From: G965214625 sp965214625
Lineage (GTDB): Bacteria; Pseudomonadota; Gammaproteobacteria; Arenicellales; Poriferihabitantaceae
Length of the DNA: 64,000 nucleotides
Assembly: GCA_965214625.1 (NCBI GenBank)
Contig: OZ243962.1
Span: 2,976,001 to 3,040,000 of the forward strand
Direction of reading: 5' to 3'
The position numbers and the translations under genes are program-made. Shown one piece after another: positions 26,202 through 34,952 of this stretch. Positions within the stretch are counted from its first letter, which is position 1; the number at the start of each line of letters is the position of its first letter. The notes under the pieces were generated by a model that was not told the origin of the DNA, searched no databases, and saw only the letters and a program-made list of their open reading frames with translations.

Positions 26202-27134
26202 CGGATCAATTGGATTGCCATTAAGGATGAGCTGCCAGTCAACGCGGCCGACGGCAGGGTTGCGGGTACTGCCGGCCGTACCGATGATACTGCCTGCGGC
26301 CAGTTTCTGACCGGTTTTCACAATCGTGTCCTGCAGCGGCGTCAGGATTGAGCGCAGGCCCTTGCCATGGTTCAGCATCACTGACAAACCACCCCCTGTG
26401 TCGAGTATCTGCTCGACAATGACGTTGTCAGGTGAAAAAACGATGGTATCGGGATCGCTCAGGTAGGTAACCGAAGGATGATCGATAAATTCGGTCTGGT
26501 CATTGTTTTTCAGGATCAGGCCATAGGGAATATAGTTTCCCCGTCCGATGATCTGTGCCAATTCGAAGTCGGGGATCAGCGCATCAATGGGCTGACTGGT
26601 CTGAAAGTCGGTTTCAAGATGCGCGGTCAGAAGACTGTTTTCAAATTCCAGATAGTCCATTTCCTCTGGCAGGGTCATGACCCTCTGTGGTCGGGAAGCG
26701 GGTAACGGGTCGACGTGAAACAATTGATTGGTTTTTCGTTCATCCTCGCTGCTCAGGGTCAACAGGTAGATTCCCGGGATAATTTCGTTCGACAACCCGA
26801 CGACCGCAAACCATTGATCACGGTTTTTGACAACCATGACGGATTTGTTTCCAAAATGAACGGTGGGTTGTACCGTGGCCTCGATGGGCAAGTGCACCAC
26901 TGCGACACCACCAGGCACCGGGTTATGCCGAGGCAAACTGGCCGGTGAGGCCGGAGCAATCCCGAACAACACACTGCACATGAGAACAAAGGCGACAACC
27001 GGTCGTTTTAATGTCGCTTGCCAGACGCACCACCGTGTCGTGTGTTGTTCAATCGAGGTAACGCCACTGCGTTGTGTCCAACGCATTTCAGGTTTTCTGT
27101 GAACGGACTGGAGTGATCGAACCGGTAGGTACAT
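26178..27134 (-). CDS. Degenerate LytM/M23-like secreted protein
   Basis: About 318 residues if started at 27134; starts at 27086 or, overlapping xseA, at 27194 are also possible. A signal sequence 'RPVVAFVLMCSVLFGIAPAS' precedes a beta-rich N-domain. The C-terminal ~120 residues follow the M23 fold: 'GGGLSVMLNHGKGLRSILTP', 'VKTGQKLAAGSIIGTAGST', then the strand that normally carries HxH. Here that strand reads 'VDWQLIL', and the HxGxD site reads 'HPSVT', so zinc binding should be lost. Non-catalytic LytM proteins such as EnvC activate cell-wall amidases; a similar regulatory role is inferred. It follows xseA on the same strand. Confidence 0.75.
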   Translation of the reverse strand: MYLPVRSLQSVHRKPEMRWTQRSGVTSIEQHTTRWCVWQATLKRPVVAFVLMCSVLFGIAPASPASLPRHNPVPGGVAVVHLPIEATVQPTVHFGNKSVMVVKNRDQWFAVVGLSNEIIPGIYLLTLSSEDERKTNQLFHVDPLPASRPQRVMTLPEEMDYLEFENSLLTAHLETDFQTSQPIDALIPDFELAQIIGRGNYIPYGLILKNNDQTEFIDHPSVTYLSDPDTIVFSPDNVIVEQILDTGGGLSVMLNHGKGLRSILTPLQDTIVKTGQKLAAGSIIGTAGSTRNPAVGRVDWQLILNGNPIDPLPFLSSP

Positions 27135-27156
27135 CAAACAGGAAAACGTATCATGG

Positions 27157-28488
27157 TCATTTGTCTGAGGCGGTGACCTGAACCTGTAGATCACCTTTGG
27201 AGAGTCGGGCAGTCAATACTTCGCCCGGCTTGGTCTGTTTCGGGTCAACCACGACCGAGCGCTGGTTATTTTGCAAAATGGCATAGCCGCGACTGAGTGT
27301 CTGCATCGGATCCATAATGTGCAGTTTTTCTTTCAGTCCGGTCACGGTCGTCTGACAGTCTGTCAACCGGTGTGCGATCAACATCGAAAGCGCATGTTTT
27401 TTCTGATCCAGTAATTGATGTCCCTGCACCAGGTGATTTCGAGGGGATTGGGCTCTTAGCCGGGTGTTGAGATGTTGAATATGGTTTCGTTTCCCGTTGA
27501 GCTTTCGATCAACCAGGGAAACCAGACGTTGTCGAAAATTGATTCGGCGCTGATCAATCAGCGCCAATTTTTGAGAGGGATGTACCAGCTTCGAACGCAG
27601 TGAGTCGAGGGATTGTTGAGCAGACTGGTGCATTCGGGTGACCGCCCGGTGGAGCTGGTTTGTCCGTATCGCCAGTTTTTGCTGTAGCTCCTGAATATCC
27701 GGGGTGGCTGCTTCTGCCGCTGCGGTTGGGGTCGCGGCCCTTGTGTCCGCAACCAGATCGGCAATCGTGTGGTCCACCTCGTGGCCCACGCCACTGATCA
27801 CGGGAATGGCTGAGCGGAATATCTCCCGGGCGACGGCTTCTTCATTGAACGGTTGCAGGTCTTCCAGTGAACCGCCGCCCCGAGCGAGCAGGATGACCTC
27901 GGTTTCAGCCCGTAAATTGGCTGTTTTAAGGGCACCCACGATTTCCGTGGCCGCCTGTACACCCTGCACCGAAGTCGGATAAAGGATAACCCGGGCCAGG
28001 GGATATCTTCGCCTGAGTGTCGTCAAAATATCCTGTAATGCGGCACCTGAAGGCGAGGTGATTACGCCGATATTGCGTGGATAGACCGGTATGGCCTGTT
28101 TATGCGCTTCACTGAAGAGTCCTTCCTGTGACAGTTTCATTTTCAATTGCTCGAAGGCGCGGCGCAGGGCGCCCTCTCCGGCATCCTCAAGGTATGAGAC
28201 GATCAGTTGCAGGTCGCCTCGAGATTCATACAGCGAAATCTGCCCGCAGACGACAACACGCATCCCGTCGACCGGGACCACACCCCGTCGGGATTGTCGC
28301 TGACGGAAAAAGGCACAGCGGATGACGGCTCCGTGTTCCTTCAGGGAAAAATACAGGTGACCTGACGCAGGTGTTGCCAGCCCGGAAATCTCTCCCTCGA
28401 CCCACACGGTATGGTAGTTGGATTCAAGTAAATTTCTCAGTTCGATGACCAGCTGCTTGACAGAATAAACCTTGTTCGGGATGGACAT
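27157..28488 (-). CDS. xseA: Exodeoxyribonuclease VII large subunit
   Basis: A 443-residue XseA. The N-terminal OB domain has 'YHTVWVEGEISGLATPASGH' and the catalytic domain 'VITSPSGAALQDILTTLRRR' and 'ILLARGGGSLEDLQPFN'. The 'SGVGHEVDHTIADLVADTRA' stretch is the family hallmark, and the long C-terminal part is coiled coil. With XseB it degrades single-stranded DNA in both directions. xseB is not in the immediate vicinity. Confidence 0.95.
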   Translation of the reverse strand: MSIPNKVYSVKQLVIELRNLLESNYHTVWVEGEISGLATPASGHLYFSLKEHGAVIRCAFFRQRQSRRGVVPVDGMRVVVCGQISLYESRGDLQLIVSYLEDAGEGALRRAFEQLKMKLSQEGLFSEAHKQAIPVYPRNIGVITSPSGAALQDILTTLRRRYPLARVILYPTSVQGVQAATEIVGALKTANLRAETEVILLARGGGSLEDLQPFNEEAVAREIFRSAIPVISGVGHEVDHTIADLVADTRAATPTAAAEAATPDIQELQQKLAIRTNQLHRAVTRMHQSAQQSLDSLRSKLVHPSQKLALIDQRRINFRQRLVSLVDRKLNGKRNHIQHLNTRLRAQSPRNHLVQGHQLLDQKKHALSMLIAHRLTDCQTTVTGLKEKLHIMDPMQTLSRGYAILQNNQRSVVVDPKQTKPGEVLTARLSKGDLQVQVTASDK

Positions 28489-28568
28489 GAAAGTGAGGTC
28501 AGTAGAAGGGTTGCCGGGTACTTCGTGGAGTATAGTGACTGGGTAAACGAAAATTCGGTTGCTTTAAT

Positions 28569-28916
28569 TCAGTGGGGTTCTGTGGACAGTCGGTGCGTCC
28601 CTTGGTTTGCCTGTTCCAGGGCAAGCCGAGACAAACGAGTCACTCGCTCGGCCAATCTGATGGCCACATCTTGTTCCCCTTGCCGCATTTTCTCTCGGGC
28701 GACCGAAAGCAGTTCACTCAAGCTTGCCTTGCGATTGAAATGCGAAGAGAAGATCAACCACTCCGCCTTGTTCTCCTGTACCACCCTCAGTTCATCGGCT
28801 GCCCGTGAAATAGCCGGATGTTCACTCTGTAGTGACGATGGGACCGGCTTTTCCGGGACTGTTTGACAGCCACCGAGCATCAAACTACAGACGATCGGAA
28901 AGAACCTGAATTTCAT
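28569..28916 (-). CDS. Small helical lipoprotein (DUF4398-like)
   Basis: A 115-residue protein with a lipoprotein signal 'FPIVCSLMLGGC' (Cys17). The mature part is almost wholly helical with regular Ala/Leu/Glu spacing ('AISRAADELRVV', 'AREKMRQGEQDVAIRLAERV'), resembling DUF4398 lipoproteins. Function unknown; a periplasmic, outer-membrane-tethered rod is plausible. It sits 80 nt upstream of xseA on the same strand. Confidence 0.65.
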   Translation of the reverse strand: MKFRFFPIVCSLMLGGCQTVPEKPVPSSLQSEHPAISRAADELRVVQENKAEWLIFSSHFNRKASLSELLSVAREKMRQGEQDVAIRLAERVTRLSRLALEQANQGTHRLSTEPH

Positions 28917-29453
28917 AATACCCTTTCGATGGTGAAACGTGCAGCGATTATGCCTCGGGGCGTGATTTGATCATAAGCGGTGGCATTATAGCGTCATTTC
29001 ATGCCGATGCATTGCCGTGATTGCATCGTTTGTCACACGCGGTATGAATGAGCGCGAGATGTCCCGTTTCTTGAGGATTCATGACGGCGCATTTGGTGAC
29101 CATGGAGGAGCCTGTTTCAGTGAACAGCAAACACCGTAAAATAGATAATTGCCCTATGCGGGAAACGGGTTTTGGGGCGTATCGGACAGGCGGTGTTGTT
29201 GGGCGATTGCGGGCGAGTGGGGTAAGTCGGAGTTAAATGCGGTACCCCGGACCCCATCAATCAGGGGCAGACCGGATAATGGGCGTGGCCGACAGTGTGA
29301 ATAGAGAAAACCGGTTGCGTACGATACACAGGCTCATCGGACGGGTATGAACCGGACTGAAAATAGCGAAATCCAGTTTTTTGTCGAATTGTTTTTATGG
29401 TAGAATCGCGCACCTTTAAAAACAGCACTCGAGTCGGGAAAAATTCATAGACC
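28917..29453. other. Intergenic stretch between lipoprotein gene and rpsP
   Basis: About 540 nt with no supported gene; the short ATG frames (about 30 codons) lack motifs. ffh, the usual upstream neighbour of rpsP, is absent. The promoter for the rpsP operon lies at its right end. Confidence 0.45.
29378..29406 (+). promoter_or_regulatory. Candidate rpsP operon promoter
   Basis: TAGAAT at 29401-29406 is a good -10 box preceded at 17 nt by a T-rich weak -35 (TTTTTG). It is 48 nt upstream of the rpsP start in an AT-rich context. Confidence 0.45.
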
Positions 29454-29726
29454 ATGGTTACCATTCGCTTATCTCGCGGCGGTTCTAAGAAACGCCCTTT
29501 TTATTCCATTGTGGTTGCCGATCAGCGACGGTCTCTGCAGGGTCGATTTATCGAGAGGATTGGCTTTTATAATCCCATTGCCACGGGGAACGAAGAAGCG
29601 TTGAGAATCGATACAGATCGACTGGAGCACTGGGTTCGCCAGGGCGCCAAACCGAGCGATCGGGTCGCACAGCTTTACAAGCAGACGCGAACGGCACAAA
29701 GCGCAGTGGAAGCGCCCGCAGCTTAA
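29454..29726 (+). CDS. rpsP: 30S ribosomal protein S16
   Basis: A 90-residue S16: 'MVTIRLSRGGSKKRPFYSIV', 'GRFIERIGFYNP' and 'RLEHWVRQGAKPSDRVAQL' are diagnostic. First gene of the conserved rpsP-rimM-trmD-rplS operon. Confidence 0.97.
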   Translation: MVTIRLSRGGSKKRPFYSIVVADQRRSLQGRFIERIGFYNPIATGNEEALRIDTDRLEHWVRQGAKPSDRVAQLYKQTRTAQSAVEAPAA

Positions 29727-29787
29727 AATGGGTCTGTGGGCCGATTCGGATTTGCGTGCGACAACGGACAGATAGGCGATTTGTAGT

Positions 29788-30330
29788 ATTAACCGACAAC
29801 GGGAAAAGTGGGTATTAGGAAAGATTTCCGATCATTTTGGTGTCAGGGGTTGGTTGAAAGTCGTTTCCTTCACAAGACCGGTTGATGAAATCTTTCACTA
29901 TTCCAATTGGTTTGTCAGAGGGGGCGAGGCAGATGAATGGCGGCTTTTCGAGGTTGAACAGTACCGGTATCAGGGTAAACGCCTCACCGTCAAGCTGGTC
30001 GGATTGGATCGACGGGAGCAGACCGAAGACGTGGTTGGCAAGGAGGTGGCGATTGATCGGTCACAATTGGCGATGCTGCCCGAGGGTGAATATTACTGGA
30101 ATGAACTGATCGGATTGGCGGTCTATAACCTGCAGGCAGTGTATTTGGGGCAGGTTGACCATCTCCTCGAGACCGGAGCCAATGATGTTCTGGTTGTCTC
30201 GAGGGGGCACCGGACAGGCGGTCAGGGAGCGCAGGAACAGCGACGACTTGTTCCGTGGATACCGGAGGTGATTGTGGAAGTCGATTCCGCTCGGTCCTTG
30301 ATAAGGGTTGACTGGGAGGAAGATTTCTAG
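29788..30330 (+). CDS. rimM: 16S rRNA processing protein RimM (apparent non-canonical start)
   Basis: Ribosome maturation factor that binds S19 and helps assemble the 30S head. The family's N-terminal motif is encoded here as 'WVLGKISDHFGVRGWLKV' (29809-29862), upstream of the first ATG/GTG/TTG that is open to the end (TTG at 29854, which would remove this conserved strand). The frame is open from 29776; the best-placed codon is ATT at 29788, giving 180 residues, close to 182 in E. coli. An in-frame ATG at 29728 is separated by a TAG at 29773. The C-terminal PRC-barrel has 'EYYWNELIGLAVYNLQ' and 'VPWIPEVI'. Either AUU initiation or a sequence error explains this. Confidence 0.85.
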   Translation: MNRQREKWVLGKISDHFGVRGWLKVVSFTRPVDEIFHYSNWFVRGGEADEWRLFEVEQYRYQGKRLTVKLVGLDRREQTEDVVGKEVAIDRSQLAMLPEGEYYWNELIGLAVYNLQAVYLGQVDHLLETGANDVLVVSRGHRTGGQGAQEQRRLVPWIPEVIVEVDSARSLIRVDWEEDF

Positions 30331-30360
30331 TGGTTGGAATATGATGGTCGGGACCAGGTT

Positions 30361-31086
30361 ATGCTGAAGATCAATGTCGTTACGATTTTCCCAGACATGT
30401 TTCGATCCATCAGTGACTTTGGTATTACCGGTCGAACCATTGACAAGGGGTTACTGCAGCTTCGGTGCTGGGACCCCCGAGACTTTACTCAGGACCGCGG
30501 TCGCCGTATTGATGATCGCCCCTACGGTGGTGGTCCGGGCATGGTGATGCGCCCTGAACCGCTGGCGAATTGTATTGACAAGATTAAATCCAGTGCCACC
30601 GGGCCGGTGATTTATCTTTCTCCTCAAGGGGAAAGACTGGATCAGAAAACCGTCACTGAGTTGAGTGAACTGGCTGATTTTACACTGCTCTCGGGGCGCT
30701 ATGAGGGGGTTGACGAACGTATTTTGCAGACACGGGTGGACCGGGAAATTTCGATTGGGGATTATGTCTTGTCGGGGGGTGAGTTGCCGGCGATGGTGAT
30801 GGTGGAGGCGGTTTCGCGACTGTTGCCCGGGGCGCTCGGAAATACCTTGTCGTGTCGACAGGATTCCTTCTTTGAAGCGTTGCTCGATTGTCCTCACTAT
30901 ACTCGGCCCAGGGAATTTGAACGATTGTCTGTTCCGGAGGTGCTTTTGAGTGGAGATCATGAGCAGATACGGCGTTGGAGGCTGAAACACGCCTTGGTCA
31001 GAACCCGTACTCGTCGTCCGGATATGCTGGAAAACAGTGAGCTGGATGAAGAGAAGATGAATTTATTGAAAACCCTGTGGGGATGA
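30361..31086 (+). CDS. trmD: tRNA (guanine-N1)-methyltransferase TrmD
   Basis: 241 residues from ATG at 30361 (a TTG at 30334 is upstream but the family begins with 'INVVTIFPDMF'). SPOUT knot motifs are visible: 'YGGGPGMVMRPEPL', 'YLSPQGERLDQKTV', 'LLSGRYEGVDERI' and 'EISIGDYVLSGGELPAMV'. It makes m1G37 in tRNA to prevent +1 frameshifts. Third gene of the operon. Confidence 0.96.
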   Translation: MLKINVVTIFPDMFRSISDFGITGRTIDKGLLQLRCWDPRDFTQDRGRRIDDRPYGGGPGMVMRPEPLANCIDKIKSSATGPVIYLSPQGERLDQKTVTELSELADFTLLSGRYEGVDERILQTRVDREISIGDYVLSGGELPAMVMVEAVSRLLPGALGNTLSCRQDSFFEALLDCPHYTRPREFERLSVPEVLLSGDHEQIRRWRLKHALVRTRTRRPDMLENSELDEEKMNLLKTLWG

Positions 31087-31101
31087 TTTGGGAGTACACA
31101 G

Positions 31102-31452
31102 ATGAACAAGATTATTGAACAGCTTGAAGCAGAACAGTTGAAATCGGATATTCCGAAGTTTGGTCCGGGTGACACGGTCAAAGTGCAGGTTCGGGTCAAA
31201 GAAGGGACACGCGAACGCCTGCAAGCCTATGAAGGGGTTGTGATTGCGAAGAAAAACAGGGGGTTGAACTCTTCATTCACTGTCCGGAAAATGGCCAGTG
31301 GCGAAGGGGTTGAACGTGTTTTTCAGACGCACAGTCCACTGATCGCAGATATCCAGGTGATGCGACGGGGCGATGTACGCCGGGCCAAACTCTACTATCT
31401 TCGTGACCGGACCGGCAAAGCGGCTCGAATCAAGGAAAAAATCCGTCGCTGA
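31102..31452 (+). CDS. rplS: 50S ribosomal protein L19
   Basis: A 116-residue L19 of normal length with 'FGPGDTVKVQVRVKEGTRER', 'QAYEGVVIAKKNRGLNSSFT' and the C-terminal 'RRGDVRRAKLYYLRDRTGKA'. Last gene of the operon, followed by a strong intrinsic terminator at 31493. Confidence 0.97.
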   Translation: MNKIIEQLEAEQLKSDIPKFGPGDTVKVQVRVKEGTRERLQAYEGVVIAKKNRGLNSSFTVRKMASGEGVERVFQTHSPLIADIQVMRRGDVRRAKLYYLRDRTGKAARIKEKIRR

Positions 31453-31471
31453 GCCTCGCTCAGACAGCCAA

Positions 31472-33331
31472 GTGCGGTCGATAAAAAGAACAAAAACGGG
31501 CCTGGTCAAGGCCCGTTTTTTATGGGTGCTGGTTCTATTTTTTGCAGCAACATCGATTGATCGTTCGTGGGCCACTTCCGATCCTTCGGATCGTCATGAA
31601 ACAGTCCACAGTCAGCAGCTTGAACGGGTTCAATACCTGATCCGCGCCAATGCATTGGATCTGGCGCAGTGGGTACTGGAAAATCAGTCCCCGCCGGACC
31701 TTCCCAATCCCGAATGGCTTGCCTGGGAACGGCAACTGTGGGCCTTGTATCGTCTTCGTCAAGACTGGACGGCACTGTATCAAAGGACAAGACAGATTCC
31801 GCCCGCCTTCCCGTCTTCCATCCGATATGAATCCGAAGCAATGGCGATTACGGCTTTGATTGCGTTGAACCGGGGGCATGACGCAAGAAAACTGTTACGA
31901 CAACACCTTGCGTCATCGGTTTTTTCCGCAGCAGACAAAAAACAGCATCGACGACAGGTTCTGGAAAGTTATCTCGATGACCGCCTGTTGGATGAAGTCA
32001 ATATCGCGATGCAAACGTATCAGCATGACTATCGGGACCAGGAAGAACAGTGGTTGATTTTAAGCGCCAATGTGTATCTGCAAATGGGGGAGGTGGACCG
32101 GGCCGTTAATTTGCTGGCACCCATCGATTCGATCGATGCCCGGTTACTGCGAACCTATGGACGTTTGAGAAACGGTTCACTGAGTCCTGAGCAGGTGATC
32201 GGTCGCGTTGAGACATGGTTGGGCGATGAGGCGGTCAAGGTTAATGAACTCAATGCGCGTGCGGTCCTGCTGGCGGCGTATCAGGCGAAGGACGATCATT
32301 TTGCTCTGACCGAGCATCTCGAGCAGTATCTGATGGTCAAGAATATCCAGCCCCATGCGAAACGCCATGCGGCCTTTTCGGACTATCAAATAGCGGATTT
32401 GTTGAGCAGCTATGACACGCTGGTACAGCACGAGTCGGATGCGGCGGGCCTGCTGGGAGCGGATGAAGCCAGATGGCGGGCGCATGCATCCCATTTGCCG
32501 ATGACAGGGATGACCCTCAGAAAGGCATTTTATGCCTATCTGATACGCATCACCGATAAACCATTGCGCAAAAGACAGTATATCAATCATTATGTGCGCG
32601 CCCTGATCGCGTCGGAACATGCCGCATTGATCCCCCAGGTGTTTGGCGAGAATCATCTGTTCGGACCATTACATATCGAGCCGGATACGGCATTAATACT
32701 GTCCAACAGGGCATTGCAGCAGGGTGACATTCCGTTGGCCGCCCAGGCGATAAAAAATGTGATCGGATTCCCTGAGGCGATGAGTGAAGCGGACTGGTAT
32801 TTGCATGTTGCCAGAATACTGATCATTGCCGGCGAGTATACAGCGGGTGCAAAGCGGATTCGGGACTGGCTGGGGTTGCATGAACAGCTGCAGCCTGAGC
32901 AAACGGATCTCGTGTTGCAGCCGATTTTTGACCTGCAAACGGTCAAGCAGCATCAACTCGCCCTGAAGTTATTGCATCGGGTGAATCAACAATCATCGTC
33001 GACAGGGCATCGTCGTGAAATTGCCTATTGGATCGCTGAATCCTATCAGGCAACCCGGCAATACCTGAAGGCGGCGGATTATTTTCTGTACTCTGCCCTG
33101 CAAAAAGGCGCTGGGTTTGATCCGTGGGGTGAATCGGCGCGGTTTCGTGCGGCGGACTCCCTGATGCAGGCGAACCAGTTCAGTGATGCCCGACGACTGT
33201 TTCAGGATCTTCTCTCCAGAACCGAGGAACAGGGGCGGGCGAATGTGATAAGACAGAAGTTACAGCAACTGTGGTTGCTGGAATCGAACCGGGCAACAAC
33301 GTCAAGTGAATATCAAAGAAAAGAGCTTTGA
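31472..33331 (+). CDS. Secreted helical-repeat (TPR-like) protein of unknown role
   Basis: About 619 residues if started at GTG 31472; the frame is open from 31373 inside rplS, and GTG 31526 is another possible start. A signal peptide is clear ('FLWVLVLFFAATSIDRSWAT'). The mature protein is a series of helix pairs resembling TPR/Sel1-type solenoids ('YLQMGEVDRAVNLLAPIDS', 'QQGDIPLAAQAIKNVIGFPE', 'AADYFLYSALQKGA'). I do not recognise a named family. Helical repeat proteins of this kind usually scaffold periplasmic complexes. It overlaps xerD by 26 nt, so the two are co-transcribed. The rplS terminator falls within its 5' end. Confidence 0.7.
   Translation: MRSIKRTKTGLVKARFLWVLVLFFAATSIDRSWATSDPSDRHETVHSQQLERVQYLIRANALDLAQWVLENQSPPDLPNPEWLAWERQLWALYRLRQDWTALYQRTRQIPPAFPSSIRYESEAMAITALIALNRGHDARKLLRQHLASSVFSAADKKQHRRQVLESYLDDRLLDEVNIAMQTYQHDYRDQEEQWLILSANVYLQMGEVDRAVNLLAPIDSIDARLLRTYGRLRNGSLSPEQVIGRVETWLGDEAVKVNELNARAVLLAAYQAKDDHFALTEHLEQYLMVKNIQPHAKRHAAFSDYQIADLLSSYDTLVQHESDAAGLLGADEARWRAHASHLPMTGMTLRKAFYAYLIRITDKPLRKRQYINHYVRALIASEHAALIPQVFGENHLFGPLHIEPDTALILSNRALQQGDIPLAAQAIKNVIGFPEAMSEADWYLHVARILIIAGEYTAGAKRIRDWLGLHEQLQPEQTDLVLQPIFDLQTVKQHQLALKLLHRVNQQSSSTGHRREIAYWIAESYQATRQYLKAADYFLYSALQKGAGFDPWGESARFRAADSLMQANQFSDARRLFQDLLSRTEEQGRANVIRQKLQQLWLLESNRATTSSEYQRKEL
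31493..31521 (+). terminator. Rho-independent terminator after rplS
   Basis: ACGGGCC (31496-31502) and GGCCCGT (31510-31516) form a perfect stem with a 7-nt loop, followed by six Ts. It ends the rpsP-rplS operon but lies inside the probable start region of the next gene. Confidence 0.85.
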
Positions 33332-34217
33332 TCGGGAGGATCAATTAATCGAACAGTTTCTCGATGACATATGGGCACAGTCCGGATTGAGCGAGAACAC
33401 ACTGGCGGCCTATCGCAATGATTTGACCGGTTTTGCCCGATGGGCGGATGACCAGGAGACCGCATTGTGTGACGTCTCTGCGTCCCAATTGTCTGACTAT
33501 GTCGCACGGCGGGCACAAACCCGTTCCAATCGGTCTGCGGCCAGGACATTATCCTGTCTCAAACGATTTTATCGATATCTGGTGGTCGAAGAAATCATTC
33601 GATATGATCCTGGTGCCAATGCGGTTGCCCCCGCGATCGGGCAGTCATTGCCCAAGTCGTTGTCAGAAATGGACGTTGAGCAGTTGCTGAATATGCCAGA
33701 CGTGACGACATCGCTTGGATGTCGGGACAGGGCCATGTTGGAGACACTCTATGCAACCGGACTTCGTGTGACCGAACTGGTGAGTCTGACGCTGGATCAG
33801 GTTGACCTGACCGTCGGAGTTTGTCGAATTATTGGCAAGGGCAACAAGGAAAGACTGGTACCGCTAGGCGATCAGTCGAACGAATCGATCCAACGATACC
33901 TCAAGGAAGCGAGAGGTGACCTACTGGCAGGACGCCCCGCCGATGCCCTGTTCATCACGCGTCTTGCTAAACCGATGACACGCCAGGCTTTCTGGTTGAA
34001 TATCAAGCGGTATGCGAAGAGGGCGGGTCTTCGAAGTGATCTGTCACCGCATACACTGCGCCATGCTTTCGCGACTCATCTGCTGAATCATGGTGCCGAC
34101 TTGCGTAGTGTCCAGATGTTATTGGGACATTCGAATCTGTCCACTACGCAGATTTATACCCATGTCGCACAAACCCGACTGCAGAAACTGCACCAGCAGC
34201 ATCATCCCCGTGGCTAA
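33306..34217 (+). CDS. xerD: Site-specific tyrosine recombinase XerD
   Basis: A 303-residue tyrosine recombinase. 'SENTLAAYRNDLTGFARW' begins the SAM-like core-binding domain. The catalytic set is visible: Arg in 'ATGLRVTELVSL', Lys in 'GKGNKERLVPL', 'HTLRHAFATHLL' (His and Arg), 'LLGHSNLSTTQIY' (His) and the Tyr in 'TQIYTHV'. With XerC it resolves chromosome dimers at dif. 'SLPKSLSE' and overall length fit XerD rather than XerC. GTG start within the upstream gene. Confidence 0.9.
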   Translation: MNIKEKSFDREDQLIEQFLDDIWAQSGLSENTLAAYRNDLTGFARWADDQETALCDVSASQLSDYVARRAQTRSNRSAARTLSCLKRFYRYLVVEEIIRYDPGANAVAPAIGQSLPKSLSEMDVEQLLNMPDVTTSLGCRDRAMLETLYATGLRVTELVSLTLDQVDLTVGVCRIIGKGNKERLVPLGDQSNESIQRYLKEARGDLLAGRPADALFITRLAKPMTRQAFWLNIKRYAKRAGLRSDLSPHTLRHAFATHLLNHGADLRSVQMLLGHSNLSTTQIYTHVAQTRLQKLHQQHHPRG

Positions 34218-34430
34218 GTGCAAGTGAGATTCAAAGGTCTGTTGCAAACGACGTGCGCGAAGGCTAAAGCTAGCGGATGACGCCTGCCAGGGCGGATCAA
34301 AACGCTTCCTTACCTGTTTTAGGGACATTTCCTCTCAATATGATTCAGTTCAGCTATCCGTTTCGGATAGGCGTCTCATCGTAGTGGGCAAACCAGGGGT
34401 GGCATGTATTCTATTTGGTTATTCATGACA

Positions 34431-34952
34431 TCAGTTGTGCGGCCGTCTCCGTACAGACGAGCCGGCGACGTTCTTCCGGCTCAGGTGGCGCAGTGCCTGG
34501 ATTACCAACCCACTGATCTTTCCCGCAGTTGCCATATTGCGGGGAGTCGTGTGCTTCAGGATGATCTGGCGCTTGCCAACCTGGACAGTCCGCGAGCGAC
34601 CATCCGTAAAATAAACGACCTTCATGGGGACTTGCGTAGAGAGCCCAAGCAAATTGGCTGCGTAGGCCCCGGAGGGTTGAAACCGGGTGGCGTCACGACC
34701 TGCAAGTGCGCTTGCGATATCATCCGTCGGTGGTTGCAACCGACCCAACGGGGGATCAATTTTCGGGTAGTCGTACAGTCCCCGAGCCAACTGGCGGATA
34801 AGGCCACTGTCCCGATGCCGCATCAGTGCAAGATCGACAGCCCGGCGGGTACCAAGATCCGTAAAACTATCGGGCGTAAAGACCCAGCCCCGTTTGCGGC
34901 CCTGTATCCGGCGGAGGATCTTGCTGTCGGTACTGTCTGCATGCTTGCCCAT
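34431..34952 (-). CDS. AbiEi-type (DUF6088) antitoxin, solitary
   Basis: About 173 residues from ATG at 34952 (a TTG lies 36 nt upstream). It matches the type IV toxin-antitoxin AbiEi / DUF6088 family: 'GRGWVF'-like 'KRGWVFTPDSFTDLGTRRAV', 'GLIRQLARGLYDYPKIDP' and 'FQPSGAYAANLLGLSTQVP'. The winged-helix N-terminus represses its own operon and the rest antagonises an AbiEii nucleotidyltransferase toxin. No AbiEii gene follows on this strand: only 213 non-coding nt separate it from xerD. It therefore looks like an orphan antitoxin, perhaps left by deletion. Confidence 0.75.
   Translation of the reverse strand: MGKHADSTDSKILRRIQGRKRGWVFTPDSFTDLGTRRAVDLALMRHRDSGLIRQLARGLYDYPKIDPPLGRLQPPTDDIASALAGRDATRFQPSGAYAANLLGLSTQVPMKVVYFTDGRSRTVQVGKRQIILKHTTPRNMATAGKISGLVIQALRHLSRKNVAGSSVRRRPHN

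Noticed and set aside
29728..29775. Amber codon in the rimM leader as a pyrrolysine or read-through site
   Set aside because: No pyl genes are seen and the MttB homologue has no in-frame amber; non-standard initiation or sequence error is simpler.
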